Below are positions 1 through 8,245 of a stretch of 64,000 nt of DNA, in pieces. Positions within the stretch are counted from its first letter, which is position 1; every line of letters starts with the position of its first letter. A program made the position numbers and the translations under genes. Below the pieces are notes generated by a model. It was not told the origin of the DNA, made no database searches, and saw only the letters and a program-made list of their open reading frames with translations. The DNA comes from Pseudomonas sp. efr-133-TYG-5 (GTDB lineage Bacteria; Pseudomonadota; Gammaproteobacteria; Pseudomonadales; Pseudomonadaceae): contig NZ_JARVSM010000009.1 of NCBI RefSeq assembly GCF_030209175.1, forward strand, positions 1 through 64,000, written 5' to 3'.

Positions 1-185
1 TTCGACTGCGCCGGAAGTGGGGCGAATTATAGACCTCCAGAATCTGCCGTCAACAGTTAATTTCATTTTTCTATCAACCGGCATGAAATGCCCGCTTCTA
101 TATAGACGCGCCAGCAATCCATGCGCACTATATTGCCCAATTCAACCAATACCACCTCCTGCTACCCTCTCGGACGACCCGCGCA
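1..185. other. Left-edge intergenic region
   Basis: No convincing reading frame is visible here. It is more AT-rich than its surroundings (roughly 40-150) and ends at the rhtA start, so it probably holds the rhtA promoter. Part of it may be the 5' region of a gene outside the window. I could not assign clear -35/-10 boxes. Confidence 0.4.
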
Positions 186-1073
186 ATGAATGACCAACCC
201 CGCAGCCTGGCCTCAATCCTGTTTCCGGTTGGCCTGCTATTAATAGCCATGGCGTCGATTCAGTCCGGAGCCTCGCTGGCCAAAAGCATGTTTCCGATTG
301 TGGGCGCCCAAGGGACAACGACACTGCGCCTGATATTCGCCAGCGTAATCATGCTGCTCCTGCTGCGTCCCTGGAGAGCGAAGCTGACGGCCAAATCCCT
401 GCGCACGGTGATTGTCTACGGAATGGCCCTGGGCGGGATGAACTTCCTCTTCTATATGTCATTGCGCACGGTGCCACTGGGGATTGCAGTCGCGCTGGAG
501 TTCACCGGCCCCCTGGCAGTAGCCATTTACGCATCCCGCCGCGCCATCGATTTCCTCTGGATCGCCCTCGCCGCCATTGGCCTCTTCCTGCTGATTCCGA
601 CGGGAGCGACCTCAGCCGGGCTCGACCTGGTCGGCGCCGGATATGCCTTGGGTGCCGGCGCCTGCTGGGCGCTTTACATTCTGTTCGGGCAAAAGGCCGG
701 TGCCGACAACGGTGTCACCACGGCGGCACTGGGCGTCATGATCGCCGCGCTGTTCGTTGCGCCCATAGGCATCGTCCATGCCGGTGCCGCTCTGCTGACG
801 CCTTCGTTGATCCCGGTGGCCATTGGTGTGGCGATTCTCTCCACTGCCCTGCCCTACACCCTGGAAATGGTCGCCCTGACGCGAATGCCGGCGCGCACCT
901 TCGGTACGTTGATGAGTATCGAGCCGGCATTCGGCGCGCTGTCGGGTTTGCTGTTCCTGCAGGAATACCTGACTTTTGCGCAATGGATGGCGATCCTCTG
1001 CATCATTCTCGCCTCCGTGGGGGCCACCATGACGATGGGGGCGGCCGCCAAGCCCGCGGTTGCGGCGGATTGA
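186..1073 (+). CDS. rhtA: RhtA-type threonine/homoserine exporter (EamA/DMT superfamily)
   Basis: This is an inner-membrane exporter of the drug/metabolite transporter superfamily. The 295 residues match the length of RhtA, which effluxes threonine and homoserine. About ten hydrophobic segments form two EamA repeats (about 15-140 and 150-280). The motif ALEFTGPLAVA near residue 90 is typical of the RhtA branch. The ATG at 186 is the first start in frame; only a weak ribosome site precedes it, and about 190 bases of apparently non-coding DNA lie upstream. It stands alone: the next gene, a small lipoprotein, has its own Shine-Dalgarno. The substrate is inferred from family resemblance. Confidence 0.85.
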   Translation: MNDQPRSLASILFPVGLLLIAMASIQSGASLAKSMFPIVGAQGTTTLRLIFASVIMLLLLRPWRAKLTAKSLRTVIVYGMALGGMNFLFYMSLRTVPLGIAVALEFTGPLAVAIYASRRAIDFLWIALAAIGLFLLIPTGATSAGLDLVGAGYALGAGACWALYILFGQKAGADNGVTTAALGVMIAALFVAPIGIVHAGAALLTPSLIPVAIGVAILSTALPYTLEMVALTRMPARTFGTLMSIEPAFGALSGLLFLQEYLTFAQWMAILCIILASVGATMTMGAAAKPAVAAD

Positions 1074-1242
1074 CAGCGGTTTTGACTTAGGTCTGGTATT
1101 TGGCGCGCATTTAGGCCATGTTTAGCCGCGTAACCCAATGCCAGGCATGGACTTTTTCGGACAGGGACATCAGAACGCTTACAGCGCCAGCGAATACGGG
1201 CAGACCCGGGCGTCAGACTCGAGGCCGCCATTAAGGATGGTA

Positions 1243-1524
1243 ATGAAACGAATTTTGATATTGATCGCCGTACTTGCGGTTACGGGCTGCGCGGCGACAT
1301 CGAAAACCCAGGTGAAGCACGGCAAGAAAGGCCTGCACATCAATTGCTCGGGGCTCTCGTCCTCCTGGGACAAGTGCTACACCAGCGCCGCCAACTCCTG
1401 CGCCCCCAAGGGTTACAAAGTCATCGCCAAATCGGGCGACGCCGTGGAGGAACCGGGTGATTATCCGTTCGGCCTGAACCCGGCCGGCTATACCAGCCGC
1501 AGCATGATCGTCATCTGCAAATAG
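1243..1524 (+). CDS. Small conserved lipoprotein, function unknown
   Basis: This 93-residue protein begins with a lipoprotein signal peptide (MKRILILIAVLAVTGC) whose lipobox ends at Cys16. The mature part is polar and has three further cysteines (in LHINCSG, DKCYTS and ANSCAPKG) plus one near the C-terminus, so disulfides are likely in the periplasm. The ATG at 1243 is preferred over upstream starts because AAGG at 1233-1236 sits six bases before it and it begins directly with the signal sequence. I recognise the general type as a conserved Pseudomonas hypothetical lipoprotein but know of no function. It lies between rhtA and a convergent TetR gene. Confidence 0.75.
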   Translation: MKRILILIAVLAVTGCAATSKTQVKHGKKGLHINCSGLSSSWDKCYTSAANSCAPKGYKVIAKSGDAVEEPGDYPFGLNPAGYTSRSMIVICK

Positions 1525-1536
1525 TTCGATGCCACT

Positions 1537-2106
1537 TCATTCAGCGCATTGCCCATCGAGCTGACGAACGATCTCCTGATGGCTGGACTGCAGGACCCTA
1601 CGCTGAATCTGCGGCGTGGCCAGCATGCGCGCTACCACCAAAGCCCCGACACATTGCGACAGAATGGCCCAGGCCAGGCTGTCGCTCTCCAGTATGTGTG
1701 CCCAGCTCTGCTGCAGCCGGCAGATCCATAGCTCGGCCTGCTCGCGCACCGACTCATCCGCCCGGGCGATCTCTGCTCCCAGCGCCGGCAAGGCGCATCC
1801 AGACTCGGGCTGCTCGACATGCGCCATGCTCAGGTAGTGCTTGAGACAGCGCTGCAGACGCTGCCGATCCTGAGTCTCCTCGCCGCCCAGGCGCTCCAGG
1901 CTTTGCTTCAGCTCGCGCTCGACGATCGCCGTGAACAACTCGTTTTTCGAGGAAAAATGGCTGTAGAACGCGGCACCGCTCAAGCCGATCGCCTTCATCA
2001 GGCCATCGACGCCCACCGAAGAGAAGCCAGACTTCTTCGCCGACAGCGCGCTGCTTTGCAGCAGTTTTTCGCGGGTTTCCAGTTTATGGCTGGCGGAGTA
2101 ACGCAT
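1537..2106 (-). CDS. TetR/AcrR family repressor of the adjacent SDR gene
   Basis: This is a 189-residue transcriptional regulator. The N-terminal 55 residues carry a TetR helix-turn-helix (SSVGVDGLMKAIGLSGAAFYSHF, written as family signature, with the FYSHFSSKNEL recognition-helix ending). The rest is a helical ligand-binding and dimerisation domain resembling the TetR_C domain of stress-responsive repressors. The ATG at 2106 is chosen because GAGGAAC lies just upstream on the minus strand; an in-frame extension to 2154 would run into the operator region. It is divergent from the SDR gene at 2197, and the intervening DNA has two tandem palindromes. Control of itself and the SDR/isomerase pair is inferred from this layout. 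Confidence 0.85.
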   Translation of the reverse strand: MRYSASHKLETREKLLQSSALSAKKSGFSSVGVDGLMKAIGLSGAAFYSHFSSKNELFTAIVERELKQSLERLGGEETQDRQRLQRCLKHYLSMAHVEQPESGCALPALGAEIARADESVREQAELWICRLQQSWAHILESDSLAWAILSQCVGALVVARMLATPQIQRRVLQSSHQEIVRQLDGQCAE

Positions 2107-2153
2107 GGATTGTTCCTCAGAATGGCTGCCTTGACGCTGGGCGGATCCTAGCA

Positions 2154-2181
2154 TAACGTTCGTTCACTTAACGATCGTTTA
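2154..2181. promoter_or_regulatory. Tandem palindromic operator between TetR and SDR genes
   Basis: Two 13-base direct repeats, TAACGTTCGTTCA (2154-2166) and TAACGATCGTTTA (2169-2181), differ at three positions and are 15 bases apart. The second contains the perfect palindrome AACGATCGTT and the first the near-palindrome AACGTTCGTT. Their place between a divergent TetR gene and its neighbour suggests they are the repressor's operators. Confidence 0.6.
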
Positions 2182-2196
2182 CTAAAGGGATAACCC

Positions 2197-2925
2197 ATGA
2201 ATAACAACAAGGTCGTATTGGTGGTCGGTGCCGGCGATGCCACCGGAGGCGCCATTGCCCGACGCTTTGCCAAAGAGGGTTTCATTGCCTGCGTCACACG
2301 ACGCAGTGCTGACAAATTGCAGCCATTGGTGCAAGCCATCCAGGCCGACGGCGGGCAGGCCCACGGATTTGCCTGTGATGCACGCAAGGAAGACGAGGTG
2401 ATCGCACTGATCGAAGACATCGAAACCCGCATCGGGCCGATCGAAGCGTTCGTCTTCAACATCGGCGCCAACGTGCCGTGCAGCATCCTCGAAGAAACCG
2501 CGCGCAAGTATTTCAAGATCTGGGAGATGGCCTGCTTCTCGGGGTTTCTCAATGCCCGTGAGGTGGCCAAACGCATGGTCGAGCGACGTCGCGGCACGAT
2601 CCTGTTCACCGGTGCCACCGCCGGCTTACGCGGTGCTTCGGGCTTCGCCGCATTCGCCGGGGCCAAGCACGGCATTCGCGCACTGGCGCAAAGCATGGCC
2701 AGGGAGCTGGGGCCGATGAACATTCATGTCGCGCACGTGGTGGTCGATGGCGCCATCGATACTGACTTCATCCGCGACAACTTCCCCGACAAATACGCCA
2801 CCAAGGATCAGGACGGCATCCTCGATCCCGAGCACATCGCCGAGAACTACTGGTATCTGCACCGCCAGCCACGGGACGCCTGGACGTTCGAGCTGGATCT
2901 GCGTCCGTGGAACGAACGCTGGTAA
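2197..2925 (+). CDS. SDR-fold protein lacking the canonical catalytic Ser and Tyr
   Basis: This 242-residue protein has the Rossmann fold of short-chain dehydrogenases. It has a cofactor-binding glycine motif GAGDATGGAIA near residue 11 and a variant NNAG motif (NIGAN). The YxxxK motif reads FAGAK: the catalytic Tyr is Phe, and the position 13 residues upstream, normally Ser, is Ala. Only the Lys remains. NAD(P) binding is likely, but ordinary alcohol/ketone oxidoreduction by the textbook triad is doubtful. I recall similar Phe-type SDRs in proteobacteria, but their reaction is not established as far as I know. It is followed after 30 bases by a DsbA-fold isomerase gene, probably in the same operon. 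Confidence 0.8.
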   Translation: MNNNKVVLVVGAGDATGGAIARRFAKEGFIACVTRRSADKLQPLVQAIQADGGQAHGFACDARKEDEVIALIEDIETRIGPIEAFVFNIGANVPCSILEETARKYFKIWEMACFSGFLNAREVAKRMVERRRGTILFTGATAGLRGASGFAAFAGAKHGIRALAQSMARELGPMNIHVAHVVVDGAIDTDFIRDNFPDKYATKDQDGILDPEHIAENYWYLHRQPRDAWTFELDLRPWNERW

Positions 2926-2955
2926 ATCCCCATAACAAAAAAGAGCGCAGCGACT

Positions 2956-3546
2956 ATGAGCAAAACCGTGGAGTTCTACTTCGACCTTGGCAGCCCCGCT
3001 ACTTACCTGGCGTACACCCAACTGCCAAAAATCTGTGCCGACACCGGCAGTCAGCTGATCTATATCCCGATGTTGCTGGGCGGGGTGTTCAAAGCCACCG
3101 GCAATGCGTCGCCGGCGATGATTCCGGCCAAGGGCCGCTACATGTTCCAGGACCTTGACCGCTACGCGAAACGCTACGGCGTACCGCTGAAATTCAACCC
3201 GCACTTTCCGATCAACACGCTGATGCTGATGCGCGCTGTCACCGGCGTGCAACTGCGCCAGCCGCAACGCTTCCTGGCCTTTATCGATTGTCTGTTCACT
3301 GCGCTGTGGGTCGAGGGGCGCAGTCTGGACGAGCCAGCAACCGTCGCAGCTGTGCTGGCCGAGCATGGCTTCAATCCTGAGGAGGTGCTGGCGTTGACCC
3401 ACGACGAGGCCGTCAAAGCCGCACTCAAGGACAACACCGAAACCGCCATCAAACGTGGCGTGTTCGGCGCGCCGAGCATGTTCGTCGGCAATCAGTTGTT
3501 CTTCGGCCAGGATCGCCTCGACTTCGTCGCGCAGGCACTGGCCTGA
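2956..3546 (+). CDS. 2-hydroxychromene-2-carboxylate isomerase family protein (kappa-GST/DsbA fold)
   Basis: This 196-residue protein belongs to the DsbA-fold family that includes HCCA isomerase and kappa-class glutathione transferases. The N-terminus FYFDLGSPATYLAY carries the family's active-site Ser instead of the CxxC of DsbA. The C-terminal VFGAPSMFVGNQLFFGQDRL is the characteristic cis-Pro and substrate-loop region. HCCA isomerases use glutathione to isomerise a naphthalene-pathway intermediate, but no aromatic-degradation genes are nearby, so that exact reaction is not implied. Co-transcription with the SDR gene (30-base gap) suggests a shared small-molecule or detoxification role under the TetR regulator. 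Confidence 0.8.
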   Translation: MSKTVEFYFDLGSPATYLAYTQLPKICADTGSQLIYIPMLLGGVFKATGNASPAMIPAKGRYMFQDLDRYAKRYGVPLKFNPHFPINTLMLMRAVTGVQLRQPQRFLAFIDCLFTALWVEGRSLDEPATVAAVLAEHGFNPEEVLALTHDEAVKAALKDNTETAIKRGVFGAPSMFVGNQLFFGQDRLDFVAQALA

Positions 3547-3624
3547 CGCTCAGCAGACGCCCTGGCGATTCATAGGCCGAGCACATGCCTCAAGCGCTGG
3601 CGACAGCGCCTGAGTTGCATGCCT

Positions 3625-5433
3625 TCAGATCGCCGCGGTGCGGGTGTGCAACCATTCCAGCGCCGCACCGTCGAGCAACGGGCTCAGGCGCTCGCGCACT
3701 TCGGCGTGATAGGCGTTGAACCACTGCTTATCTTCCTCGGTCAGCAGCGCCGGCTCCAGGCAACGGGTGTCGATCGGGCACAGGGTCAGCGTTTCGAACT
3801 TGAGGAATTCGCCGAACTCGCTGCTTCCCGCCTCGCGGTTCATCGCCAGGTTTTCGATGCGCACGCCCCAACGGCCCGGACGGTAGGTGCCCGGCTCGAT
3901 GGAAGTGATCATCCCCGCTTGCATGGCAGTCTGTGGTGCCGGCGCTGCCTGATAGGCGATCACCTGCGGACCTTCATGAACGTTGAGGAAGTAGCCGACG
4001 CCATGCCCGGTGCCGTGTCCGTAGTCGACGCTGTCGGCCCAGATCGGCGCGCGGGCGATGGCATCCAGCAATGGCGAGAGAATGCCTTTCGGGAACTGCG
4101 CCCGCGACAGCGCGATCACGCCCTTGAGCACCCGGGTGCAATCGCGTTTCTGCTCGGCGGTCGGCGTACCGACCGGCACCATGCGGGTGATGTCGGTGGT
4201 GCCTCCCAGATACTGGCCGCCGGAGTCGATCAGCAGCAGGCCATCACCCTCGATCACCGCGTGTTCTTCTTCGGTGGCGTGGTAATGCGGCATCGCGCCA
4301 TTGGCGTTGAACGCCGCGATGGTGTTGAAACTCAGCGACACATAATCCGGGCGACGCTCGCGGGCGGCGGTGAGTTTTTCGTCGATGGTCAGTTCGGTGA
4401 TGCGCTCACGCCCCCAGGCCGATTCCAGCCAGGCAAAGAATTCGCACAGCGCCGCGCCGTCCTGCTCCATGGCCCGGCGGATATGCTCGGCGTCGGCCAG
4501 GCTCTTCTGCGATTTGGCCAGGGTCGTCGGGTTCAGGCCTTCGACCAGTTTCACCGCGCTGTCGAGGTTATCCAGCAGACCGCAGGTAACGCGCGCCGGG
4601 TCGACCAGCAAGCTCGCGCCCGCCGGCACTGCGCGCAAGGCGTCGGCCACTTCGCTGTAGTCGCGCAGGGTGACGCCATCCTGTTCCAGCACCGCGCGCA
4701 ACTGCGCATCGACCTTGCTCAGGGCGACAAACAGCGTGGCCTGGTCTTTGCCGATCAGGGCGAAGGAGACGAACACCGGGTTGAACGACACGTCACCGCC
4801 ACGCAGGTTGAACAGCCAGGCAATGTCGTCGAGGGTGGCGATGAAGTGCCAGTCAGCGCCCCGCTCTGCCAGGGTTTCACGCAGGCTGGCGAGCTTTTCG
4901 CCACGGCTGACGGTCGCCTGCGGCGGCAGGTGCTGGTAGATCGGTGCGTTGGGCAGCGGCGGACGGTCGCTCCAGACTTGCTGCAGCAGGTCGAGGTCGG
5001 TGCGCAGGCGTGCGCCGCGAGCTTCGAGCTTGCTGCCCAGCGTGCGCGCCGAAGCCACGGCCATTACCGCGCCATCGACCGCTACCACGCCACCCTCAGG
5101 GGTCTGCTCGGCCAGCCAGTCCAGCGGTCCCGGCTGCCCCGGTTGCAGCTTGACCAGGTCGATACCGCTGCCCTTGAGTTCCTTGGTCGCCTGTTCCCAG
5201 TACCGACTGTCGGCCCAGACCCCGGCGAAATCCGCGGTGACAATCAGCGTGCCGACCGAACCGTGGAAACCCGACAGCCACTGCCGGCCCTGCCAGTAAC
5301 CCGGCAGGTATTCCGACAGGTGCGGGTCGGCGGAAGGCACCAGCAGCGCGTGAATGCCTTCGCGGCGCATCAGTTCACGGGTCTGCGCCAGGCGCCGGGG
5401 CACCGCGCCTTCGGTCAAAGTCTGGGTACTCAT
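3625..5433 (-). CDS. Xaa-Pro aminopeptidase (peptidase M24B, long form)
   Basis: This cytosolic metallopeptidase removes N-terminal residues preceding proline. At 602 residues it has the three-domain layout of the long aminopeptidase P (XPNPEP1-like): two creatinase-N-like domains, a pita-bread catalytic domain (about 320-540) and a C-terminal cap. Metal ligands visible are Asp in LIDSGGQYLGGTTDIT (about 403-414), His in GHGTGHGVG (about 474), Glu in TSIEPGTY (about 511) and Glu in RIENL (about 525). Of two adjacent ATGs, 5433 is preferred because AGGAG then has proper spacing. A long open frame on the opposite strand is a codon-bias shadow. Confidence 0.92.
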   Translation of the reverse strand: MSTQTLTEGAVPRRLAQTRELMRREGIHALLVPSADPHLSEYLPGYWQGRQWLSGFHGSVGTLIVTADFAGVWADSRYWEQATKELKGSGIDLVKLQPGQPGPLDWLAEQTPEGGVVAVDGAVMAVASARTLGSKLEARGARLRTDLDLLQQVWSDRPPLPNAPIYQHLPPQATVSRGEKLASLRETLAERGADWHFIATLDDIAWLFNLRGGDVSFNPVFVSFALIGKDQATLFVALSKVDAQLRAVLEQDGVTLRDYSEVADALRAVPAGASLLVDPARVTCGLLDNLDSAVKLVEGLNPTTLAKSQKSLADAEHIRRAMEQDGAALCEFFAWLESAWGRERITELTIDEKLTAARERRPDYVSLSFNTIAAFNANGAMPHYHATEEEHAVIEGDGLLLIDSGGQYLGGTTDITRMVPVGTPTAEQKRDCTRVLKGVIALSRAQFPKGILSPLLDAIARAPIWADSVDYGHGTGHGVGYFLNVHEGPQVIAYQAAPAPQTAMQAGMITSIEPGTYRPGRWGVRIENLAMNREAGSSEFGEFLKFETLTLCPIDTRCLEPALLTEEDKQWFNAYHAEVRERLSPLLDGAALEWLHTRTAAI

Positions 5434-5493
5434 CATGTCTCCTGCTAACCACTTCATCGTTATTGTTCGGTGCCGATCACGTTCGGCGTTTTT

Positions 5494-6660
5494 TCACAGC
5501 CCGGTCGCCCAGAATGCCGGGGCACTGGCGCAGGCGGTCTTGATCAGTTGCGCGGCCTGCTCGACGTCTTCGGCGCTGGTGAAACGGCCGAGGCTCAGGC
5601 GGATGGTGCGGCCGGCGAGACGCGCGTCATGCCCCAGCGCCAGCAGGACGTGGGACGGCGCATTACTGGCGGAATTGCACGCCGACGTCGCGGAAAACGC
5701 GATGGCATGACTCAACGCGGCGCTGTCGAACTCGCCTTCGCTGAAGGTCAGGCTCAAGGTGTGCGGGATGCGCTGGCTGGCGCTGCCGTTCAGGCGCACG
5801 CCGGGCAGGCTGAGCAGTTGTTCGAGCAACTGCTCGCGCAGCGCAGCGATGCGGGCCTTCTCTTGCGTGAACACCTCGGCAGCCAGGGCAAACGCTGCCC
5901 CCATCGCGGCAATCTGATGGGTTGCCAGCGTGCCGGAGCGCAAACCGCCTTCGTGACCGCCGCCATGGATCTGCGCCTGCAGCCGCTGCTGCGCACGCGG
6001 ACCGACATACAGCGCGCCGATCCCCTTGGGCCCGTAGAGTTTGTGCGCGGAAAACGACATCAGGTCGACGGGCCACTGTGCCAGGTCGATCGCCACTTTA
6101 CCGGCCCCCTGGGCCGCATCGACATGAAACAGCGCGCCACGGTTGCGCACCACTTCGCCGATGGCCGGGATGTCGTTGACGGTGCCCAGTTCGTTGTTGA
6201 CCAGCATCAGCGACACCAGGAAGGTGTCCTCGCGCATCGCCTCGCTGACGGCCTGCGCGGTGATGAGGCCCTCGGCGTCCGGTACCAGATAGGTCACGGC
6301 GACACCGGCGTCCTGCAATTGCCGGGCGGTATCGAGGATGGCCTTGTGTTCGATCTGGCTGGTGATGATATGGCCGCCGGACACGCCGCGCGCCTGCGCC
6401 ACGCCCTTGAGGGCGAGGTTGTTGGATTCGGTGGCGCCGGACGTCCAGACGATCTGCTGCGCCTGGGCACCGACCAGGTCGGCGACCTGGCGCCGTGCCT
6501 GCTCGACCGTGTGCCGGGCCTGCTGGCCGAACGCATGGGAGCTTGAAGCGGGATTGCCGAAGTTACCGTGCAACCCCAGACACTCGATCATCACCTGGAT
6601 GACCCGCTCGTCGACCGGCGTGGTCGCGGCGTAATCGAAATACAGCGGACGTTTGTTCAT
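5494..6660 (-). CDS. Cysteine desulfurase, IscS/NifS-like, stand-alone
   Basis: This 388-residue class V aminotransferase-fold PLP enzyme removes sulfur from cysteine to form a persulfide. The start FDYAATTPVDERV is the family signature. The PLP-binding Lys lies in SAHKLYGPKGIG (about residue 206), and the persulfide Cys in SACNSASNAPSHVL (about 328), in the class I loop position. It is not in an isc cluster (no iscR, iscU, hscBA or fdx nearby), so it is probably a secondary desulfurase. It lies 60 bases upstream of the aminopeptidase gene in the same direction. Confidence 0.88.
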   Translation of the reverse strand: MNKRPLYFDYAATTPVDERVIQVMIECLGLHGNFGNPASSSHAFGQQARHTVEQARRQVADLVGAQAQQIVWTSGATESNNLALKGVAQARGVSGGHIITSQIEHKAILDTARQLQDAGVAVTYLVPDAEGLITAQAVSEAMREDTFLVSLMLVNNELGTVNDIPAIGEVVRNRGALFHVDAAQGAGKVAIDLAQWPVDLMSFSAHKLYGPKGIGALYVGPRAQQRLQAQIHGGGHEGGLRSGTLATHQIAAMGAAFALAAEVFTQEKARIAALREQLLEQLLSLPGVRLNGSASQRIPHTLSLTFSEGEFDSAALSHAIAFSATSACNSASNAPSHVLLALGHDARLAGRTIRLSLGRFTSAEDVEQAAQLIKTACASAPAFWATGL

Positions 6661-6865
6661 AAAAGACTCGCAGAGCGTGTTCCGGGATCAGGAGGCTCGT
6701 GTCTGCAAATGGCACGGCGCAGCCTTGTGGGCCGCGCCGGAATTCGAGAGCGTCATCAATACCTGATCGGATGCCGTTAAAGAAGTAGGGCTTCATTTCA
6801 AAGTGCGTAGGAACGCTCCTGCACGCGACTTTAACAGGCATCGGGCCGGCGGTTGAAGCAATGCG

Positions 6866-7480
6866 TCAGCGAAAGCTTTCCAGCAGCAGCGGATACAGGG
6901 AAATCACCAGCAGCGCGGCCATGCCCCAGTTGAACAGACGCAGCCAGCGGCGATCCTTGAGCACGTTGCGCAACAACGTGCCGCACGCCGCCCAGACGCC
7001 GACGCTTGGCAGGTTGATGATGGCGAACACCGCCGCGATCACCACCACATTGGTGAAATAACCCTGCATCGGCGTGTACGTGCTGATGGCGCCGATGGCC
7101 ATGATCCACGCCTTGGGGTTGACCCACTGGAACGCCGCCGCACCGAGGTAGCTGATCGGCTTGGCCTCACCTTGCTCGTTGTCGCCGACGGGACCGGAAT
7201 GGGCGATTTTCCACGCCAGGTACAACAAGTACGCCGCGCCGACGTAGCGCAACACGGTATAGAGCAGAGGATAGGTCTGGAACACGGCGCCGAGGCCGAA
7301 GCCCACCGCGACCACCAACACAAAGAAGCCGCAGCTAATGCCGAGCATATGCGGAATGGTGCGGTTAAAGCCGAAGTTCACCCCCGATGCCAGCAACATG
7401 GTGTTGTTCGGCCCCGGAGTGATCGAGGTGACAAGGGCAAACAGGGCAAAGCCCAGCAGCAGGTCGAGAGAGAGGTTCAT
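6866..7480 (-). CDS. LysE family amino-acid exporter
   Basis: This 204-residue inner-membrane protein of the LysE/RhtB superfamily has about six transmembrane segments. The near-N-terminal SITPGPNNTMLLASG is the family signature. Relatives export basic or neutral amino acids; the substrate here cannot be told from sequence. The ATG at 7480 follows a GAGAGAGG-like site on the minus strand. About 205 bases separate it from the desulfurase gene, so the two are probably independent. No ArgP/LysG-type regulator is adjacent. Confidence 0.88.
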   Translation of the reverse strand: MNLSLDLLLGFALFALVTSITPGPNNTMLLASGVNFGFNRTIPHMLGISCGFFVLVVAVGFGLGAVFQTYPLLYTVLRYVGAAYLLYLAWKIAHSGPVGDNEQGEAKPISYLGAAAFQWVNPKAWIMAIGAISTYTPMQGYFTNVVVIAAVFAIINLPSVGVWAACGTLLRNVLKDRRWLRLFNWGMAALLVISLYPLLLESFR

Positions 7481-7580
7481 GGCAGGCAGTCCGTAGGGTC
7501 GTTCAGACGTAGACCCTATCGCACCACGCCGGGCGAACCCATGGACAGTTGGGCAAAACTTCGACCAGTACAGTTTTCGA

Positions 7581-7850
7581 TCAGCTAGGACGACCGTGCA
7601 GCTGTACGGCTCGTTCGGCGCTCATCTCACCCTTGTTGTCAAAGCCGAAAGTCCTCTGTGGCTGGCCGAGCAATTCGGCTTTTTTCGCGTGGTATTCATC
7701 GAAGGACAGGCCCCGACGATTGAGGGTTTCCAACGCCAGTTCGCGAGTTTCTTCCGCCGTGTAGGGGCGCAGTTCCGGGGATACATGGCTGGCACAACCG
7801 GCAAGTACGGAGACGGCGAGAAGCAGGGAAACGGTCAGTAAACGATTCAT
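7581..7850 (-). CDS. Small lipoprotein, function unknown
   Basis: This 89-residue protein starts with MNRLLTVSLLLAVSVLAGC, a lipoprotein signal peptide with lipobox LAGC (lipidated Cys near residue 19). The mature region is a charged helical segment (SPELRPYTAEETRELALETL) followed by GLSFDEYHAKKAEL, similar in style to SHOCT-like helical hairpins. The ATG at 7850 is chosen because the signal peptide begins there; the upstream in-frame extension has no signal features. It is separated by 100 bases from lysE and by 395 bases from msuE. Confidence 0.7.
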   Translation of the reverse strand: MNRLLTVSLLLAVSVLAGCASHVSPELRPYTAEETRELALETLNRRGLSFDEYHAKKAELLGQPQRTFGFDNKGEMSAERAVQLHGRPS

Positions 7851-8054
7851 GGGGAGCGTCCTGGCGAGCAATGGGAGTCGATGGAGAAAGGCTACGCCCG
7901 GGCTCGTTCGAGCAGAAATCAACACGCTCGATAGTGGCTATCAGGAATGCGAAAACCAGCGCTTTCTTATTCACAAAAGACCTATCAATAGCAATTAACA
8001 GTCTTTTACGGAATAACAGGCAGGCTTTATAAAACGTTCATCGCGCTCGCCACT

Positions 8055-8083
8055 GTTGCTCCAGCAACTGTTGCCAGAGCAAC
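8055..8083. promoter_or_regulatory. Two GTTGC-N4-GCAAC dyads, candidate SfnR enhancer sites
   Basis: GTTGCTCCAGCAAC (8055-8068) and GTTGCCAGAGCAAC (8070-8083) are two dyads with identical 5-base arms, 15 bases centre to centre. They lie about 85-115 bases upstream of a sigma-54 promoter, the usual distance for enhancer-binding activators. SfnR, encoded in the same operon, is the obvious candidate ligand. The surrounding 7851-8167 contains no credible gene. Confidence 0.55.
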
Positions 8084-8167
8084 AGCCGTTCAGCAAAGCC
8101 GCTGGATAAACACACCGCGCTGCCCCGGACGAACGCTTGAAGCCGCGTAAACCGGGCTTTCCAGGAA

Positions 8168-8184
8168 TTGGTACAGCGCTTGCT
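8168..8184 (+). promoter_or_regulatory. Sigma-54 (-24/-12) promoter of msuEDC-sfnR
   Basis: TTGGTACAGCGCTTGCT has the invariant GG (8170-8171) and GC (8182-8183) exactly ten bases apart. It matches the sigma-54 consensus (TTGGCACG-N4-TTGCT) at nearly all other positions. Transcription would start near 8195, about 50 bases before msuE. Confidence 0.75.
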
Positions 8185-8245
8185 CTGCCCCGGTGACTAC
8201 TTCTGATCACTGCTCGCCGAGCAACTGTTGAAAAAGGAACTGATG

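Noticed and set aside
2956-3546. Part of an aromatic-degradation operon
   Set aside because: The protein belongs to the hydroxychromene-carboxylate isomerase family, but no dioxygenase or aldolase genes are nearby, so a naphthalene pathway is not supported.
3619-5448. 609-codon open frame on the plus strand
   Set aside because: It is exactly antisense to the Xaa-Pro aminopeptidase gene, has a composition typical of reverse-frame translation of GC-rich coding DNA, and lacks a ribosome site.
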